This document shows, one piece after another, positions 53,135 through 63,849 of a stretch of DNA of 64,000 nucleotides; position 1 is the first letter of the stretch; every line of letters begins with the position of its first letter. The position numbers were made by a program, and so were the translations under genes. Under the pieces are notes generated by a model. That model saw nothing but the letters and a program-made list of their open reading frames with translations. It did not search any database and was not told the DNA's origin. The DNA is from Anaerolineae bacterium. Lineage in GTDB: Bacteria > Chloroflexota > Anaerolineae > Fen-1058. Location of the stretch: contig PMCF01000240.1 of the NCBI GenBank assembly GCA_003154115.1, forward strand, positions 7,813-71,812. The letters run 5' to 3'.

Positions 53135-54769
53135 ATGGAACTACGGCAGTACTTCAATGTTGTGCTTAAATGGTGGTGGCTGATCGTCATCAGCGTCGTG
53201 GTGGCGGCGGGATCTAGTTTTCTGGGTGTGCGTTCTGCGCCCCGGAGTTACCTGTCTCGCACCACGTTGATGGTGGGGCAGCCGCCCGGTGCAGGCAACG
53301 CCTATGATGCGCAACAGATGGCTTCGTTTCTGAGCGATATGGCGCGGCGTGAACCGGTGCTACGTGCTGCGCTTGAAGCCCTGAACCTGACCTGGGACTG
53401 GGGAGTGTTGCAAGCCAGCGTCACCAGTCGTGTGGTCCCAGGCACTCAAATGCTGGAAATTGCGGTATTGGACACGGAACCCGATCGTTCGCAAGCGCTG
53501 ACGGAAGAGATTGCTCATCAATTGATCCTGATGAGTGCCAATACCACAAATCCCGAGATCATCAACGAGCAGCAGTACATTCAGCAACAGATCAAGGATT
53601 TGCGCGCCAATATTGACACGGCCAAAACAGAAATCCAGACCTTAGACAACACGATCGCCCAGGCCGCTACAGTGCGTCAGATCCAGGAGGCGCGCACGCG
53701 GCAAGATTCCCTGCGTGCTCAGGTATCGACCTGGCAAGCGACCTATGCTCAGTTATCAACTACTTTACAAAGCAGCGCGATTAACAACTTGAGCATTGTC
53801 GAGCCGGCGCGCTATGGTATCCAGGTTGGCTCCAGTACCACGATGAATGTGTTGATGGCGGCCGCGATCGGATTAGTGTTGTCCGTTGGCGCGGCCTTCC
53901 TGCTGGAATACCTGGATGATTCCTTGAAATCTTCGGAGGATGTCAATCGCGCATTGGGGCTGCCCACATTAGGACGAGTAGGATCGATTGAAGGTGATGA
54001 CTATCCTGACAAGCTGATCACGATTCATCAGCCGCGCTCTCCAACCGCCGAAGCCTATCGCATGCTGCGCACGAATCTGCAATTCAGTAGTGTCGATCAA
54101 TCATTGCAAACGCTTACTGTGACCAGTGCCAGCCCGGGGGAAGGGAAAAGCCTCACGGCGGCCAATTTAGCCATCGTGATAGCACAGTCTGGCGTGCGCG
54201 TCTTGCTAGTTGATGCTGACTTGCGTCGCCCGGCTCAGCACGAAATCTTCGGAATAGAAAATAACGGGGGCCTGACAGCACTGCTGGTAAAGAATCCGCC
54301 CTCACTATCCGAGGTGTTGCAAAGCTCAGCTCTCGAACAGCTGAAGATATTGACAACGGGAGCAATCCCGCCTAATCCGTCTGAGCTGCTTGGCTCGAAG
54401 CGCATGTTGAATGTGCTGGAAGCTGCCAAGCAAGAGTTTGAAATGATCATCTTTGACAGCCCGCCGATTCTGGCTGTGACGGATGCGAGCATACTGGCGA
54501 CACGAACCGATGTGACGCTGATGGTTGTCGATGCCGGGCATACACGCCGCGGGGCGGGGCAACATGCCAAAGAAACTTTGACGACGGTGGGAATCAATAT
54601 CGCGGGAGTGGTCTTAAACCGGGTGGCACAGCGTAACAGCAGGTATGCTTACGACTATACCGATGGCAAACGTAAGAAACGCCGCGACGCTTCATCACGC
54701 GATACGTTGCGCGCGTTATTCGGCGCCATAGGACGGTTTCCGCCGCGGCCCCGAAACAAAATATCCTGA
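53135..54769 (+). CDS. Polysaccharide co-polymerase/BY-kinase fusion (Wzz + CpsD type)
   Basis: A 544-residue chain-length regulator fused to a bacterial tyrosine kinase. Wzz part: TM1 about 14-33 (WWWLIVISVVVAAGSSFLGV), a periplasmic or extracellular coiled-coil segment (about 150-225), TM2 near 237-258 (LMAAAIGLVLSVGAAFLLEYL). Kinase part: Walker A SPGEGKS near 332-338, Walker A' VLLVDADLRRP near 355, Walker B IIFDSPP near 444. The C terminus has only a small Tyr cluster (RYAYDY near 505) and a basic stretch (KRKKRR). It acts with the Wzy-like proteins to set glycan length, and autophosphorylation is expected. It ends the second polysaccharide operon. Confidence 0.9.
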   Translation: MELRQYFNVVLKWWWLIVISVVVAAGSSFLGVRSAPRSYLSRTTLMVGQPPGAGNAYDAQQMASFLSDMARREPVLRAALEALNLTWDWGVLQASVTSRVVPGTQMLEIAVLDTEPDRSQALTEEIAHQLILMSANTTNPEIINEQQYIQQQIKDLRANIDTAKTEIQTLDNTIAQAATVRQIQEARTRQDSLRAQVSTWQATYAQLSTTLQSSAINNLSIVEPARYGIQVGSSTTMNVLMAAAIGLVLSVGAAFLLEYLDDSLKSSEDVNRALGLPTLGRVGSIEGDDYPDKLITIHQPRSPTAEAYRMLRTNLQFSSVDQSLQTLTVTSASPGEGKSLTAANLAIVIAQSGVRVLLVDADLRRPAQHEIFGIENNGGLTALLVKNPPSLSEVLQSSALEQLKILTTGAIPPNPSELLGSKRMLNVLEAAKQEFEMIIFDSPPILAVTDASILATRTDVTLMVVDAGHTRRGAGQHAKETLTTVGINIAGVVLNRVAQRNSRYAYDYTDGKRKKRRDASSRDTLRALFGAIGRFPPRPRNKIS

Positions 54770-54849
54770 TCGAGCGTCCGTATCAACTGACCACCAGCCA
54801 GAGCAAACTGTTCACTAATGGCAGGACCGCGAGACAAGCCCGCGATTTC

Positions 54850-56613
54850 TTACCTTCTCAAAACAGGCAGCCAGACCAGGGCCGCATTTGCGATGAAAGC
54901 GGCTGACGCGGTCGATGTGCCGGCGATCGTATCGGTTAGTACCGCCTCGTTAACAATCGCTCCAGATACACCCAGCAAATTCGTTACAGGAAACGTTAGT
55001 GTAATCGGCTGACCAGCCGCAATGGTGCCGATCCATGTTATCTGGCGTTTCGCAGCGTTATAGAATGCTGTGCCGCCTGTCGCGCTGATTTGTCCGGGCT
55101 GGCTCACATTTGCGGGAAGATCATCGGTCAAGGTCATGGCCTGTCCCGTACCAAGCAGCGCCAAGGTATACGTCACCCGATCGTTTTGAGTGACAGTTAC
55201 AGGCCAGACACTTTTCTTGAGGCTCCCGATCGGATCTCCCCACGTGACAACCAACGTTGGGCGCACGGCCGCGTCCGTGAAATCCGAAGAGTAAAAATAA
55301 CGCCCGCTATGCATATCGCTATCGGCAGAATAAAATGCCAGCCGGACAGGTGCGCCTGCCGCATAAGATTCGGCAACTGCACGGCTAACGTCCCAGATGC
55401 GCGGCACGCCCGGATAACCGGGATTCGTGAGCGGATCGACTTCCAACTCACCAAGGTTTTCCCTGGCCAGCGGCGCATTATTCCACGTTAGCGTGTTTTC
55501 GCTCCAGTCATCGTTTACCGAAAGTACCTGGATAAACGAAGGCGTCGGCCCAGGATCCCATCCTTCACCCGCGTTGCCAAACTGGCGGAGAGTAACCGTA
55601 GCCGAGATAATCACTTTGCCGGCAGGCACGCTTCCAAGTGGAAATGTCACGTAGTATTTTGCAAAGCAGGGCCAATCGGCCAGTTTCGTCTGGTTCTGCA
55701 CGTTGAAGATCGTGCCGCCCGCATAATTGATCGATCCCCAACCGGCAAAGTAATCGGCTACATTTTGACCGCAGTTTGTCCAACCACCAACCTGCGCGTC
55801 AGGAACGCTGGCACCGTTCAGTCCCTGGCGGACCATTGTCTGTCCGCGCGAGACGGCAGGTTGATCAGGCGCATACGTCGGCAGACCAAAACGTAGCTGC
55901 CCCCACGACACAGGCTGTGTTCCATTCAAAGCAACCGGCCACGCTTTATCGGCCCGCGGAGGTCCAGCAGCTGAATCCCGATCATGCACCGCTACGCCCA
56001 GGCCCCATATCGTACCCTGAGGTGGGACCGATATCCCGAGGCTGCTGAACGGCACACGAAACTCGATGCTCCACCCTCGATTGTTCTGATCGACATTTAG
56101 ACCACCTTCAGTGGTGCTTTCCCATGCGAAATCCGTGGCTGTCGTAAACGACATTGGAGTAGTGACCCATTGACCGCTATTTCCACGGTAGGCTGCTTGC
56201 CAGCTGGAACGCGACTCCCACCAGTTCAATTGCCCATCAAAGCGATAGGCATTAGCCGTTAACGCGCTACCGGTGTTGCCGTCTTTGTTCAAATAGATGG
56301 TTACCGCATCCCAGTTGGTGAGATCGGCTGGCGAGGGTGATGTGTCATACCACAAACGCCGATCGAACGTGGCAACGTGAATGAAGATCTCTGAGTTATC
56401 GTAGCCTACACGCACATCGGAGTAATTCTCATCAGGTGTAACCTGGCCCAGCCAGGCCACCGCCGTATGACGATAATAAATCCCGTCTGGCAGATAGGGG
56501 GCATTGATGCGGTCCAACGTTGTAAGCGGCGCGGTGGCGCCGCTTACAACGTTGGAAGGATAAATGGCGACGAGGATCATCGTCCATAGTATCAGATATC
56601 GTACACTGCGCAT
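54850..56613 (-). CDS. Secreted CBM9-like/DNRLRE/DUF11 protein
   Basis: A 587-residue exported protein. Signal sequence YLILWTMILVAIYPSNVVSGA. About 45-215: a CBM9/DOMON-like sugar-binding domain (VRVGYDNSEIFIHVATFDRRL, GWSIEFRVPFSSLGI). About 265-460: a DNRLRE-like beta domain (YVTFPLGSVPAGKVIISATVTLRQF, WSENTLTWNNAPLA). About 465-575: a DUF11-type repeat (TVTQNDRVTYTLALLGTG, TFPVTNLLGVSGAIVNEAVLTD). It ends in ALVWLPVLRR, a short hydrophobic tail like those on many Chloroflexota exported proteins. The AGGAGG ribosome site is strong. It lies 24 bp downstream of the PQQ-propeller gene. Role: carbohydrate-binding surface protein, not an evident enzyme. Confidence 0.72.
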   Translation of the reverse strand: MRSVRYLILWTMILVAIYPSNVVSGATAPLTTLDRINAPYLPDGIYYRHTAVAWLGQVTPDENYSDVRVGYDNSEIFIHVATFDRRLWYDTSPSPADLTNWDAVTIYLNKDGNTGSALTANAYRFDGQLNWWESRSSWQAAYRGNSGQWVTTPMSFTTATDFAWESTTEGGLNVDQNNRGWSIEFRVPFSSLGISVPPQGTIWGLGVAVHDRDSAAGPPRADKAWPVALNGTQPVSWGQLRFGLPTYAPDQPAVSRGQTMVRQGLNGASVPDAQVGGWTNCGQNVADYFAGWGSINYAGGTIFNVQNQTKLADWPCFAKYYVTFPLGSVPAGKVIISATVTLRQFGNAGEGWDPGPTPSFIQVLSVNDDWSENTLTWNNAPLARENLGELEVDPLTNPGYPGVPRIWDVSRAVAESYAAGAPVRLAFYSADSDMHSGRYFYSSDFTDAAVRPTLVVTWGDPIGSLKKSVWPVTVTQNDRVTYTLALLGTGQAMTLTDDLPANVSQPGQISATGGTAFYNAAKRQITWIGTIAAGQPITLTFPVTNLLGVSGAIVNEAVLTDTIAGTSTASAAFIANAALVWLPVLRR

Positions 56614-56637
56614 GAATGACTCCTCCTATTTATGTGC

Positions 56638-59505
56638 CTACTGCGCCTCTAGCACCGCGAGCAAATTCTGGATATAGAACAGATCGCCGCGCGCGAATGC
56701 GGGTACGTCCAGATACTTGATCAATTCAGCACGCGATTGTTTGAGGATCAACGCTTTGGCCTGGAACAGGGCATTCACCTCATACAAAGGTTGAACAACA
56801 CCCTCCCGCCCGTGTTCGCCTGCTTTAGATATGAACCAATGCGGCGTAATCGTGTTGTAATAACTCACGGCCTCTTGCACTGTAGTTAAAGCATTGTCGT
56901 GTAGATATTGACCCAGTTCCGGTGTAAGATACATGAAGTTCCGAGCCGACGCCAGTACAATGCCGTAACTATCAACAAAGAGATCCCGTGCCGTGTTATC
57001 CTTGTTAAAGGTCGCTGACCGCAGCGAGAGCAAGTGATTCAGAATCGTGCGGATGCTTGGCGTTTCAGAATAGCCAGCCAGTTTTTGCAATTCCAAATAT
57101 CCCCAATATCCGGCGATGAAAGCATTATGCGCTTCAGGATATAACTGCAACGTGGCATCCGCCGGAGGTGGCTGCAGGTTATTCTTGTAAGTGTTGAACA
57201 GGGTTTGCGCCCCGCCAAAGACCTGCGCGTATTTCCAGAGTGCGTAGAAAGCCTGGGGCGCACAGTAGGACTGATTGTTTAGCCAATAGGTCCAACCAGC
57301 ATAGTTGCTGCTCCCGGAAGAACTGGCTCCAAACTGGCTACGTATTGCTTCGACTTCTGGCGGCAAGTCAAAGGCCTCGCGGGAGGCACCCGCCGCAAAG
57401 CCAATGGTGCCAATACCACAGGCCGGATAAGCTGCAAACTCCGCTTGAAGATACTGTTTGACTTGTTGCTGCAAGGTCGTATCTAAGAAAGGCAAGGCGC
57501 GGATGAGAGTCACATACGTGTCGCCAGGATTATGGAAGTAATCCTGCAACTTGTCGCCAACAACGGTGTTGGCTTGCAGATCGAACAGCCCAGAACTAAA
57601 GTATCCGGCCCGCAAATGGCCGGCGCTGAGGATCTTTTGCACCTCTGCCAGTAATTGTTGCTTCAATTCGTCAGTAGTAGGTACCGACACACCGGCATTC
57701 GTGATCTGGACGGTGGCAGCAACCGGCAAGACGGCCGGAGTACCAGTAAAGTTCCCTATGGCGATGATGCCATTATCACGGTGGACATAGAGCCGGCCCT
57801 TGTAAGGGATGGGGGCATTCTGATCACCGTGAGCTGAGTATTCGCCGTTATTCCCGCCGTAGGTCCACCATTCGCCGGGAAAGCCCGGAATAATCGTGTT
57901 CAAGTTGTAGTCCCAATACACCCACTCGCGGCTGGTGTTGCGATCGGGAAAACTGGCATTGGGAACGGTATAATCAAAGGCCCCGGCCGATCGGGATAAC
58001 GTGTGATTCCAGTAGATGAGCTTGCCCCCCGCCGAGTAAGCGATCGGCTCATCGGCCGCTGTCCAACGTGAGCTGGGTAGGCTGACATACGGCGTGCCGA
58101 CTTTCCAGCCCGTAATATGCCCACCGGCGATATAGGGCGCAGACATATAGACGTTGGCCATGTACATCACATTGTCAGCGCCAATAACCGGTGGATACCG
58201 ATTGCCTTCTCCCTTTGTACCCAACCACAGGAAAGGTGCATACTCAGCTGTACCGTTTCCGTTGAAGTCAAACGTATATTCCTGACCGGTGCTCCGGCTG
58301 AGGATGAATGTCGTACGACGCCAAGGCTTGCTCTCGAAATATTGTGTGACCCGTGAATCGTCAACGGTCACTGTCCCGGCAGCCCAACTTCCGACCTGTT
58401 GCCCGCGCGCACCGACCAGCGTACCACGGGGATCTGTCTGGTTATTGGGAAAGACGGCGTTAATGTCAAGCGTTTGGATGGGTCCATAGAATGGGTCAAC
58501 AAGTGATCGATAGTTGTTACTGCCCGCGAAGATCACCTTATCTTGATAAATCACCGGCCACCACGACTGAAAACCTGCGCCCGGTAGCTTAGCCGATTTC
58601 CAAACCTGTTGACCCGTTTCCGCATTGACGGCGTAGGCATAGGAGTCGTCTGAGGCGAAGTACACCACACCATCGGCATAAGCCGCCGAGAAGTGAATCG
58701 GACCGTCAGTTTTGAATTTCCACGCCAGCTGCCCACGTTGCGCATCTTCGTTGGAACGAATTGCGTAAAGATAGCCATCCCGGTTGCCCAGGTAAACCTT
58801 GTTATTGATCACCAGCGGATTAGTGTCAAAGCCACTCGAGGCTTCGTAAGTCCACAATTTCTGCCCTGTCAGGGCGTTAATCGCATGCAGCTTATGATCG
58901 TACCCGCCCACATAAGCCACCCCGTTAGAAATGGTGGGAGAGTTGCCCAGCGGCATTTCTGTTGGATAGACCCACTGCACCGCACCGGTAGCTGCATTCA
59001 ACGCATACAACCCGCGCGCTGTTGACACGTACAATAAATCGTTAACAGCAATAATCTGTACTTTCTGGGATATATAAGGCTCGATCGGTTTGTACCAGAT
59101 CGGGCGGAGGTTGCCCCGCACTTCCTCAGCTGTCCACGAGGTACGCTGTGGATTCGCACCAGCCATAGGCCAGCCAACCGATGAACCTGGAATTGGTGTA
59201 GAGGTCGGCATTGGGGTCGGCGTTGGTGATGCTTGCGGAGTCGGCGTCAATGTGGGAACGACTATTTTGGGATTAGCTAATACTGGCAGGAGGATCCGAT
59301 GCGAAAGCGTAACAACAGCCGTTTGTTTTATCAGTTCTGGCTGATGCTGCTCGAAAGGCGCAAGAGACGCAACGTCGCCCAGAGGGCTCAACCAGGTACT
59401 GCGGGCAATAGTAATTGATCCGGACTGACCCAAGATCAGTGAAATAACCGTGCCCACGCACATTAACCAAGCCATCAGTTTGTAAGTGTTTTTTAGGTTT
59501 CTCAT
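56638..59505 (-). CDS. Exported PQQ-type beta-propeller protein
   Basis: A 955-residue protein. The start at 59505 (MRNLKNTYKLM) is preferred because AGGA lies 8 nt upstream; an ATG three codons earlier has no room for a ribosome site. Signal or anchor helix: LMAWLMCVGTVISLILG. A Pro/Thr linker (TLTPTPQASPTPTPMPTS) leads to a quinoprotein-like propeller, residues about 110-600, with blade repeats such as GLYALNAATGAVQWVYP, KLHAINALTGQKLWTY and YAYAVNAETGQQVWKS. The last 330 residues are alpha-helical and unrecognised. PQQ binding is not implied: such repeats are often structural. It is the first gene of a two-gene unit with the CBM9-like protein. Confidence 0.72.
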   Translation of the reverse strand: MRNLKNTYKLMAWLMCVGTVISLILGQSGSITIARSTWLSPLGDVASLAPFEQHQPELIKQTAVVTLSHRILLPVLANPKIVVPTLTPTPQASPTPTPMPTSTPIPGSSVGWPMAGANPQRTSWTAEEVRGNLRPIWYKPIEPYISQKVQIIAVNDLLYVSTARGLYALNAATGAVQWVYPTEMPLGNSPTISNGVAYVGGYDHKLHAINALTGQKLWTYEASSGFDTNPLVINNKVYLGNRDGYLYAIRSNEDAQRGQLAWKFKTDGPIHFSAAYADGVVYFASDDSYAYAVNAETGQQVWKSAKLPGAGFQSWWPVIYQDKVIFAGSNNYRSLVDPFYGPIQTLDINAVFPNNQTDPRGTLVGARGQQVGSWAAGTVTVDDSRVTQYFESKPWRRTTFILSRSTGQEYTFDFNGNGTAEYAPFLWLGTKGEGNRYPPVIGADNVMYMANVYMSAPYIAGGHITGWKVGTPYVSLPSSRWTAADEPIAYSAGGKLIYWNHTLSRSAGAFDYTVPNASFPDRNTSREWVYWDYNLNTIIPGFPGEWWTYGGNNGEYSAHGDQNAPIPYKGRLYVHRDNGIIAIGNFTGTPAVLPVAATVQITNAGVSVPTTDELKQQLLAEVQKILSAGHLRAGYFSSGLFDLQANTVVGDKLQDYFHNPGDTYVTLIRALPFLDTTLQQQVKQYLQAEFAAYPACGIGTIGFAAGASREAFDLPPEVEAIRSQFGASSSGSSNYAGWTYWLNNQSYCAPQAFYALWKYAQVFGGAQTLFNTYKNNLQPPPADATLQLYPEAHNAFIAGYWGYLELQKLAGYSETPSIRTILNHLLSLRSATFNKDNTARDLFVDSYGIVLASARNFMYLTPELGQYLHDNALTTVQEAVSYYNTITPHWFISKAGEHGREGVVQPLYEVNALFQAKALILKQSRAELIKYLDVPAFARGDLFYIQNLLAVLEAQ

Positions 59506-59746
59506 TAATTCCATCCTTTATCGCTTATAGTATTCAAACGGCCCGCAAACCATCATACCAACACGCCGCAAACCTGTCAGTAGTACACATGCCCTAAAAC
59601 CATTCGCAGGGCTAGGTACTTTTGTACTTTTGCGGACTTTATGTGTTTGCTCATACCCATTTCAAACAAACAGAGTGATCACCCACATCAGGTAATCGCT
59701 CATTCTCGGCTACATCCGCTTGGCTCCAGGCAAGTCGCCGGATAGT

Positions 59747-61792
59747 TTAGACAGGCGGCTCCACTCGCTTCTTTTCAAATTCATCCAATGATTCCCACAT
59801 CGCGCGCAAGGCCGTTACTTGCTCATCGATCTCGGCCTGCACGCGCTGTGCCCGTATGCCATCGATGTCTTTCGCCTTGATCAACAGCACCTGTGAATAC
59901 AGCTCGCCCAAGGCGGCCACGGTTTCTTCGCCGCGCAAGTCGACGCGCCGCATCATTCGGTCGAGTTCGTGCAGGGCCTGCAGTTGCCGCTGCCGCGCTG
60001 CCAAGGTCTGCCGCGCCGCATCTTGCACCTGCGTATCGTCATCCCAGTCAGCCGCTAAACGGGTTTCAAGCTGATCGACCGCACGCGGTACGGTACTGCG
60101 ATCCCGCCGGATCACCGGATCGCGCTCAAAGTCCTCCAAGCGCTGCGTCAGCCGATCGAGGTAGCCGATCCATTCGTCCAGGCGCGCGATGGAGCGATTC
60201 AGCCGATCGCGCAGCGCCCCATCACGGGCACGAGCGACGGTCTCGCAAATGCGGCGTTGCGACAGATGAGCATTGAGCAAGCGCGCCTGTCGAACTTGCG
60301 AGGCAGTCGTCAACCGTGAATCGGAAGATTCCAAGGGTGCCGCGGCTGCCGTGATCTGAGAATAGATGTACCACACGGCTAAACCCAATCCCAACACCGC
60401 CCCACTGAATACGACCCCGGCCAACAACATGGCCCGTACCCAGGTGTACTCGGGGTTACGCCCCACCAGTTCGCTGATGAGCCACACGACCGCGCCACCA
60501 CCGACGATCACGATGAAGGTATTGATTAGTGCGTTGCGGGTCTGGCGAATTTCTTGCGGTTGCGGACGCCGTCGGCGGCGCGGCACAGCCGATCGGAGAG
60601 CCGAGGCCCGCACGTGTCGTCTTTCACGCACGTAGGAGACAACTCCCGCGCTCAACATGAGCAAGCCAGGGATCATGAACGGCCAGATGCTGCCCAACGT
60701 GTTGATTCCGAAAGGGTCGCTCAACATGGAGAACGGCTGCATGGCCAACGCGCCGCCCATGGCGATCAACATGATGCCGCGCAGAAAATTCATAGTGAGT
60801 GGGTGTGATCGATCGCGGATGGCGAACAATGCACTGGTAGCGAAACACACGAGGCCGAGGCCAAGCGCCATGCTACGATTACCGTCGTCCCTTAAAGACA
60901 AACCGTAGAGAATGAGACCTACGCCGGCCAGGGAAAACAACACCATGACGGTAACCTCCAGCGCGGCCTGCGAAGCCGTCTGCGCCACCATCCCCTGCGG
61001 AAAGGTGGAATTGTAAGCATCTTGCAGCGCGGTGACGAAATCCTCAGCCAGATCGTAGCGGTTCTGAATTTTCCAGTTGGCCGAGCAGGTGATGACAGTC
61101 ATGATGGGCGGCGGCAATTTGTTGGCAGCCATAGAACGCGTGAGAATGTTTTGCTCGCCGAAGCGTTTGCCGCTGAGCAATTCGTAGAGAATGACGCCGA
61201 GCGAGAAGATGTCGGTGCGGCCGTCGATCGGTTTGCCGTCGCGCCGTTCGGGAGCGATATAGCCGCGCGTACCTGCCGAATCGTCGGTCGTGTTCGGCGC
61301 AGCAGCAATGCCAAAATCGGCCAACAAAACGCCGCCTGTAGCGGTAAGGAGAATGTTGGAAGGTTTGACATCGCGATGGATGACGCCACGGGAGTGAGCG
61401 TAAGCCAACGCATCGCCCACTTGCGAAACGATGCGGACCACTTCGGCCAACGGCTGTGGCCGCCCCAGACTGTCGGCTAAGGTGCCGCCGCGAACATACT
61501 GCATCACTAGATAGGGGCGGCCATCGGGGGTATAACCGCTATCATACAGCGGCAGGATGTTAGGGTGTTCGAGCCGCGCCAGCGTTTTAGCCTCACGTTC
61601 AAACTGCTGCACAAAGACCGGATTCTGGCCCAGATCGGTGTTTAACACTTTGAGCGCGACGTAGCGATCGAGGTCCGGCTGATAGGCTTTGTAGACTTGC
61701 GCCATACCGCCCGTGCCGAGACGTTCGACTACACGATACTTGCCCAGCTGCGCGCCGAGGAGATCAGAATCAACAGGGGTTGCGCTGCTCAT
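59747..61792 (-). CDS. Membrane Ser/Thr protein kinase (PknB-like) with six helices and coiled tail
   Basis: A 681-residue protein. The kinase domain occupies the first 250 residues: GTGGMAQVY (glycine loop, 26-34), VALK with K48, HRDVKPSN near 137, DFG near 157, and YIAPERR. No PASTA repeats follow; instead six hydrophobic helices lie between about 265 and 475 (for example [19 protein letters not shown] and [18 protein letters not shown]), then a charged helical tail to the end. The start at 61792 forms ATGA with the uvrB stop; a longer start at 61816 would overlap uvrB. It is a signalling kinase of unknown input, possibly for envelope processes. Confidence 0.85.
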   Translation of the reverse strand: MSSATPVDSDLLGAQLGKYRVVERLGTGGMAQVYKAYQPDLDRYVALKVLNTDLGQNPVFVQQFEREAKTLARLEHPNILPLYDSGYTPDGRPYLVMQYVRGGTLADSLGRPQPLAEVVRIVSQVGDALAYAHSRGVIHRDVKPSNILLTATGGVLLADFGIAAAPNTTDDSAGTRGYIAPERRDGKPIDGRTDIFSLGVILYELLSGKRFGEQNILTRSMAANKLPPPIMTVITCSANWKIQNRYDLAEDFVTALQDAYNSTFPQGMVAQTASQAALEVTVMVLFSLAGVGLILYGLSLRDDGNRSMALGLGLVCFATSALFAIRDRSHPLTMNFLRGIMLIAMGGALAMQPFSMLSDPFGINTLGSIWPFMIPGLLMLSAGVVSYVRERRHVRASALRSAVPRRRRRPQPQEIRQTRNALINTFIVIVGGGAVVWLISELVGRNPEYTWVRAMLLAGVVFSGAVLGLGLAVWYIYSQITAAAAPLESSDSRLTTASQVRQARLLNAHLSQRRICETVARARDGALRDRLNRSIARLDEWIGYLDRLTQRLEDFERDPVIRRDRSTVPRAVDQLETRLAADWDDDTQVQDAARQTLAARQRQLQALHELDRMMRRVDLRGEETVAALGELYSQVLLIKAKDIDGIRAQRVQAEIDEQVTALRAMWESLDEFEKKRVEPPV

Positions 61793-63810
61793 GCCGCCTC
61801 GCGGAGTTTCTCCCATTCAGGACGTGTGTCTTTTACATCGAGCTGCTGGCGCAAGTCAAAGATCTGATCGCGCAGCAGGGCGGCCTTTTCAAATTCCAGA
61901 TCTTTCGCCGCCTGCTTCATGTCCTTCTCCAATTCCTTGATCAACCGCGCCAATTCGTCCTTGGGCATCTTGCCCGCCACGGTATAGGATTCGCGCGGCT
62001 CGGCCACCGCGTGCTCTTCCTTGCTGATCAACGCCCGCACCGCTTTGACTACGCTCGCTGGAACAATACCATGCTCTTCATTATATTGCACCTGAATCTT
62101 GCGGCGGCGATTGGTCTCGTCGATGGCGCGCTGCATCGAAGCGGTGACCTTGTCGGCGTACATGATGACCTTGCCCTGCACGTGGCGCGCCGCACGCCCG
62201 ATGGTCTGAATCAGCGAAGTTTCACTCCGCAGAAAACCTTCCTTGTCGGCGTCGAGGATCGCCACCAACGAAACCTCCGGCAAGTCCAGCCCTTCGCGCA
62301 GTAGGTTGATGCCGACGACGACATCATAGTAACCCAGGCGCAGATCGCGCAGAATCTCAATGCGCTCGAACGTTTCTACTTCGCTATGCAAATAGTGCAC
62401 CTTGATGCCAATCTCTTTCAAGTAATCGGCCAGGTCCTCCGCCATGCGCTTGGTCAACGTTGTGACGAGCACCCGTTCGCCACGCCCGGTGCGCTCACGA
62501 ATCTGCCCGATGAGATCATCTACCTGTCCCTTGACGGGCTTCACTTCCACTTCGGGATCGATCAGGCCGGTCGGGCGGATGATCTGCTGGACGATGCTGG
62601 CCGAATGTTCCAACTCGTACGGGCCGGGCGTCGCAGTCGTGAAGATAGCCTGATTGATTCGCGCTTCGAACTCTTCAAACTTCAGTGGCCGATTATCCAC
62701 GGCGCTGGGCAAGCGGAACCCGTACTTGACCAGTTCCTCCTTGCGGCTCCGATCGCCGAGATGCATGCCGCGAATTTGCGGCAGCGTCATGTGACTCTCG
62801 TCGGCAACCAACAGGAAATCATCCGGGAAGTAATCGACCAACGTCCACGGCGGTTCACCAGCCGATCGGCCGTCGAAGTGCCGCGAATAATTCTCGATGC
62901 CGGAACAATACCCCACCTCGCGCAGCATTTCGAGATCGTACTTGGTGCGCTGCTCGATGCGCTGCGCTTCCAGGAACATATCGTTGTCCTTGAAGTATTT
63001 AAGGCGTTCCTGCAATTCTGCCTCAATCGACGCTTGCGCCTGCTGCAATTTTTCTTCCGACGTGATGAACTGCTTGGCCGGATAAATCTCCACACTCGCC
63101 TGCTCGGCCAGAATCTCGCCCGTCAACGGATGAATCTCGGTGAGGCGTTCCACGGTGTCACCCCAGAACTCGACGCGGTAGGCGGTCTCGGCGTAGGCGG
63201 GCTGCACTTCCAGCGTGTCGCCGCGCACGCGGAATTTGCCACGTCCAAAGGCAATGTCGTTGCGCTCGTATTGCAGATCGACGAGATGGCGCAGCAGCAC
63301 ATCCCGGCGGCGATTTTCACCTACCGCCAACTTGATCATCACCTTGCCCCAATCCTGCGGATTGCCGATGCCGTAGATGCACGACACCGAGGCTACGATG
63401 ATCACATCGCGCCGCGCAAACAGCGAAGACGTCGCGGCCAGGCGCAGCCGATCGAGTTCTTCGTTGATCGCGGTATCTTTCTCGATGTAGGTGTCCGTCC
63501 GCGCGATGTAAGCTTCCGGCTGGTAGTAGTCGTAGTACGAAACGAAGTAGTTGACGGCGTTCTTCGGAAAGAACTCCTTGAACTCAGAATACAGCTGCGC
63601 CGCCAGTGTTTTATTGTGCGCCATGATGAGCGCGGGCCGCTGGGTGCGTTCGATAATTTGCGCGACGGTGTACGTTTTGCCCGTGCCTGTGGCGCCCAGC
63701 AAGGTTTGATAGCGCTGTCCCCGCTTCAAGCCATCGACCAATTCTTCAATCGCCTGAGGCTGATCGCCCATCGGCTGGAAGTCGGAGACCAGTTCGAATT
63801 TCTGAGACAT
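61789..63810 (-). CDS. uvrB: UvrABC excinuclease subunit B
   Basis: A 673-residue nucleotide-excision-repair helicase-like subunit that loads on damage with UvrA and recruits UvrC. Walker A GATGTGKT at 39-46; the beta-hairpin [10 protein letters not shown] near 92-101; helicase motifs such as [19 protein letters not shown] and [19 protein letters not shown]; and a C-terminal UVR domain ([21 protein letters not shown]) that contacts UvrC. Full length for the family. AGGAAGGA precedes the ATG. It is translationally coupled by ATGA to a Ser/Thr kinase gene, an unusual neighbour. Confidence 0.98.
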   Translation of the reverse strand: MSQKFELVSDFQPMGDQPQAIEELVDGLKRGQRYQTLLGATGTGKTYTVAQIIERTQRPALIMAHNKTLAAQLYSEFKEFFPKNAVNYFVSYYDYYQPEAYIARTDTYIEKDTAINEELDRLRLAATSSLFARRDVIIVASVSCIYGIGNPQDWGKVMIKLAVGENRRRDVLLRHLVDLQYERNDIAFGRGKFRVRGDTLEVQPAYAETAYRVEFWGDTVERLTEIHPLTGEILAEQASVEIYPAKQFITSEEKLQQAQASIEAELQERLKYFKDNDMFLEAQRIEQRTKYDLEMLREVGYCSGIENYSRHFDGRSAGEPPWTLVDYFPDDFLLVADESHMTLPQIRGMHLGDRSRKEELVKYGFRLPSAVDNRPLKFEEFEARINQAIFTTATPGPYELEHSASIVQQIIRPTGLIDPEVEVKPVKGQVDDLIGQIRERTGRGERVLVTTLTKRMAEDLADYLKEIGIKVHYLHSEVETFERIEILRDLRLGYYDVVVGINLLREGLDLPEVSLVAILDADKEGFLRSETSLIQTIGRAARHVQGKVIMYADKVTASMQRAIDETNRRRKIQVQYNEEHGIVPASVVKAVRALISKEEHAVAEPRESYTVAGKMPKDELARLIKELEKDMKQAAKDLEFEKAALLRDQIFDLRQQLDVKDTRPEWEKLREAA

Positions 63811-63849
63811 GTGAAAGTCCTTCCTGTTGAAATCAATCCAGCGTGAAGA

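Noticed and set aside
62386-63846. A 486-codon open frame antisense to uvrB, and a 402-codon frame (32472-33680) antisense to wzt.
   Set aside because: Both lie fully opposite strongly conserved genes and are expected by-products of GC-rich codon use; no domain features.
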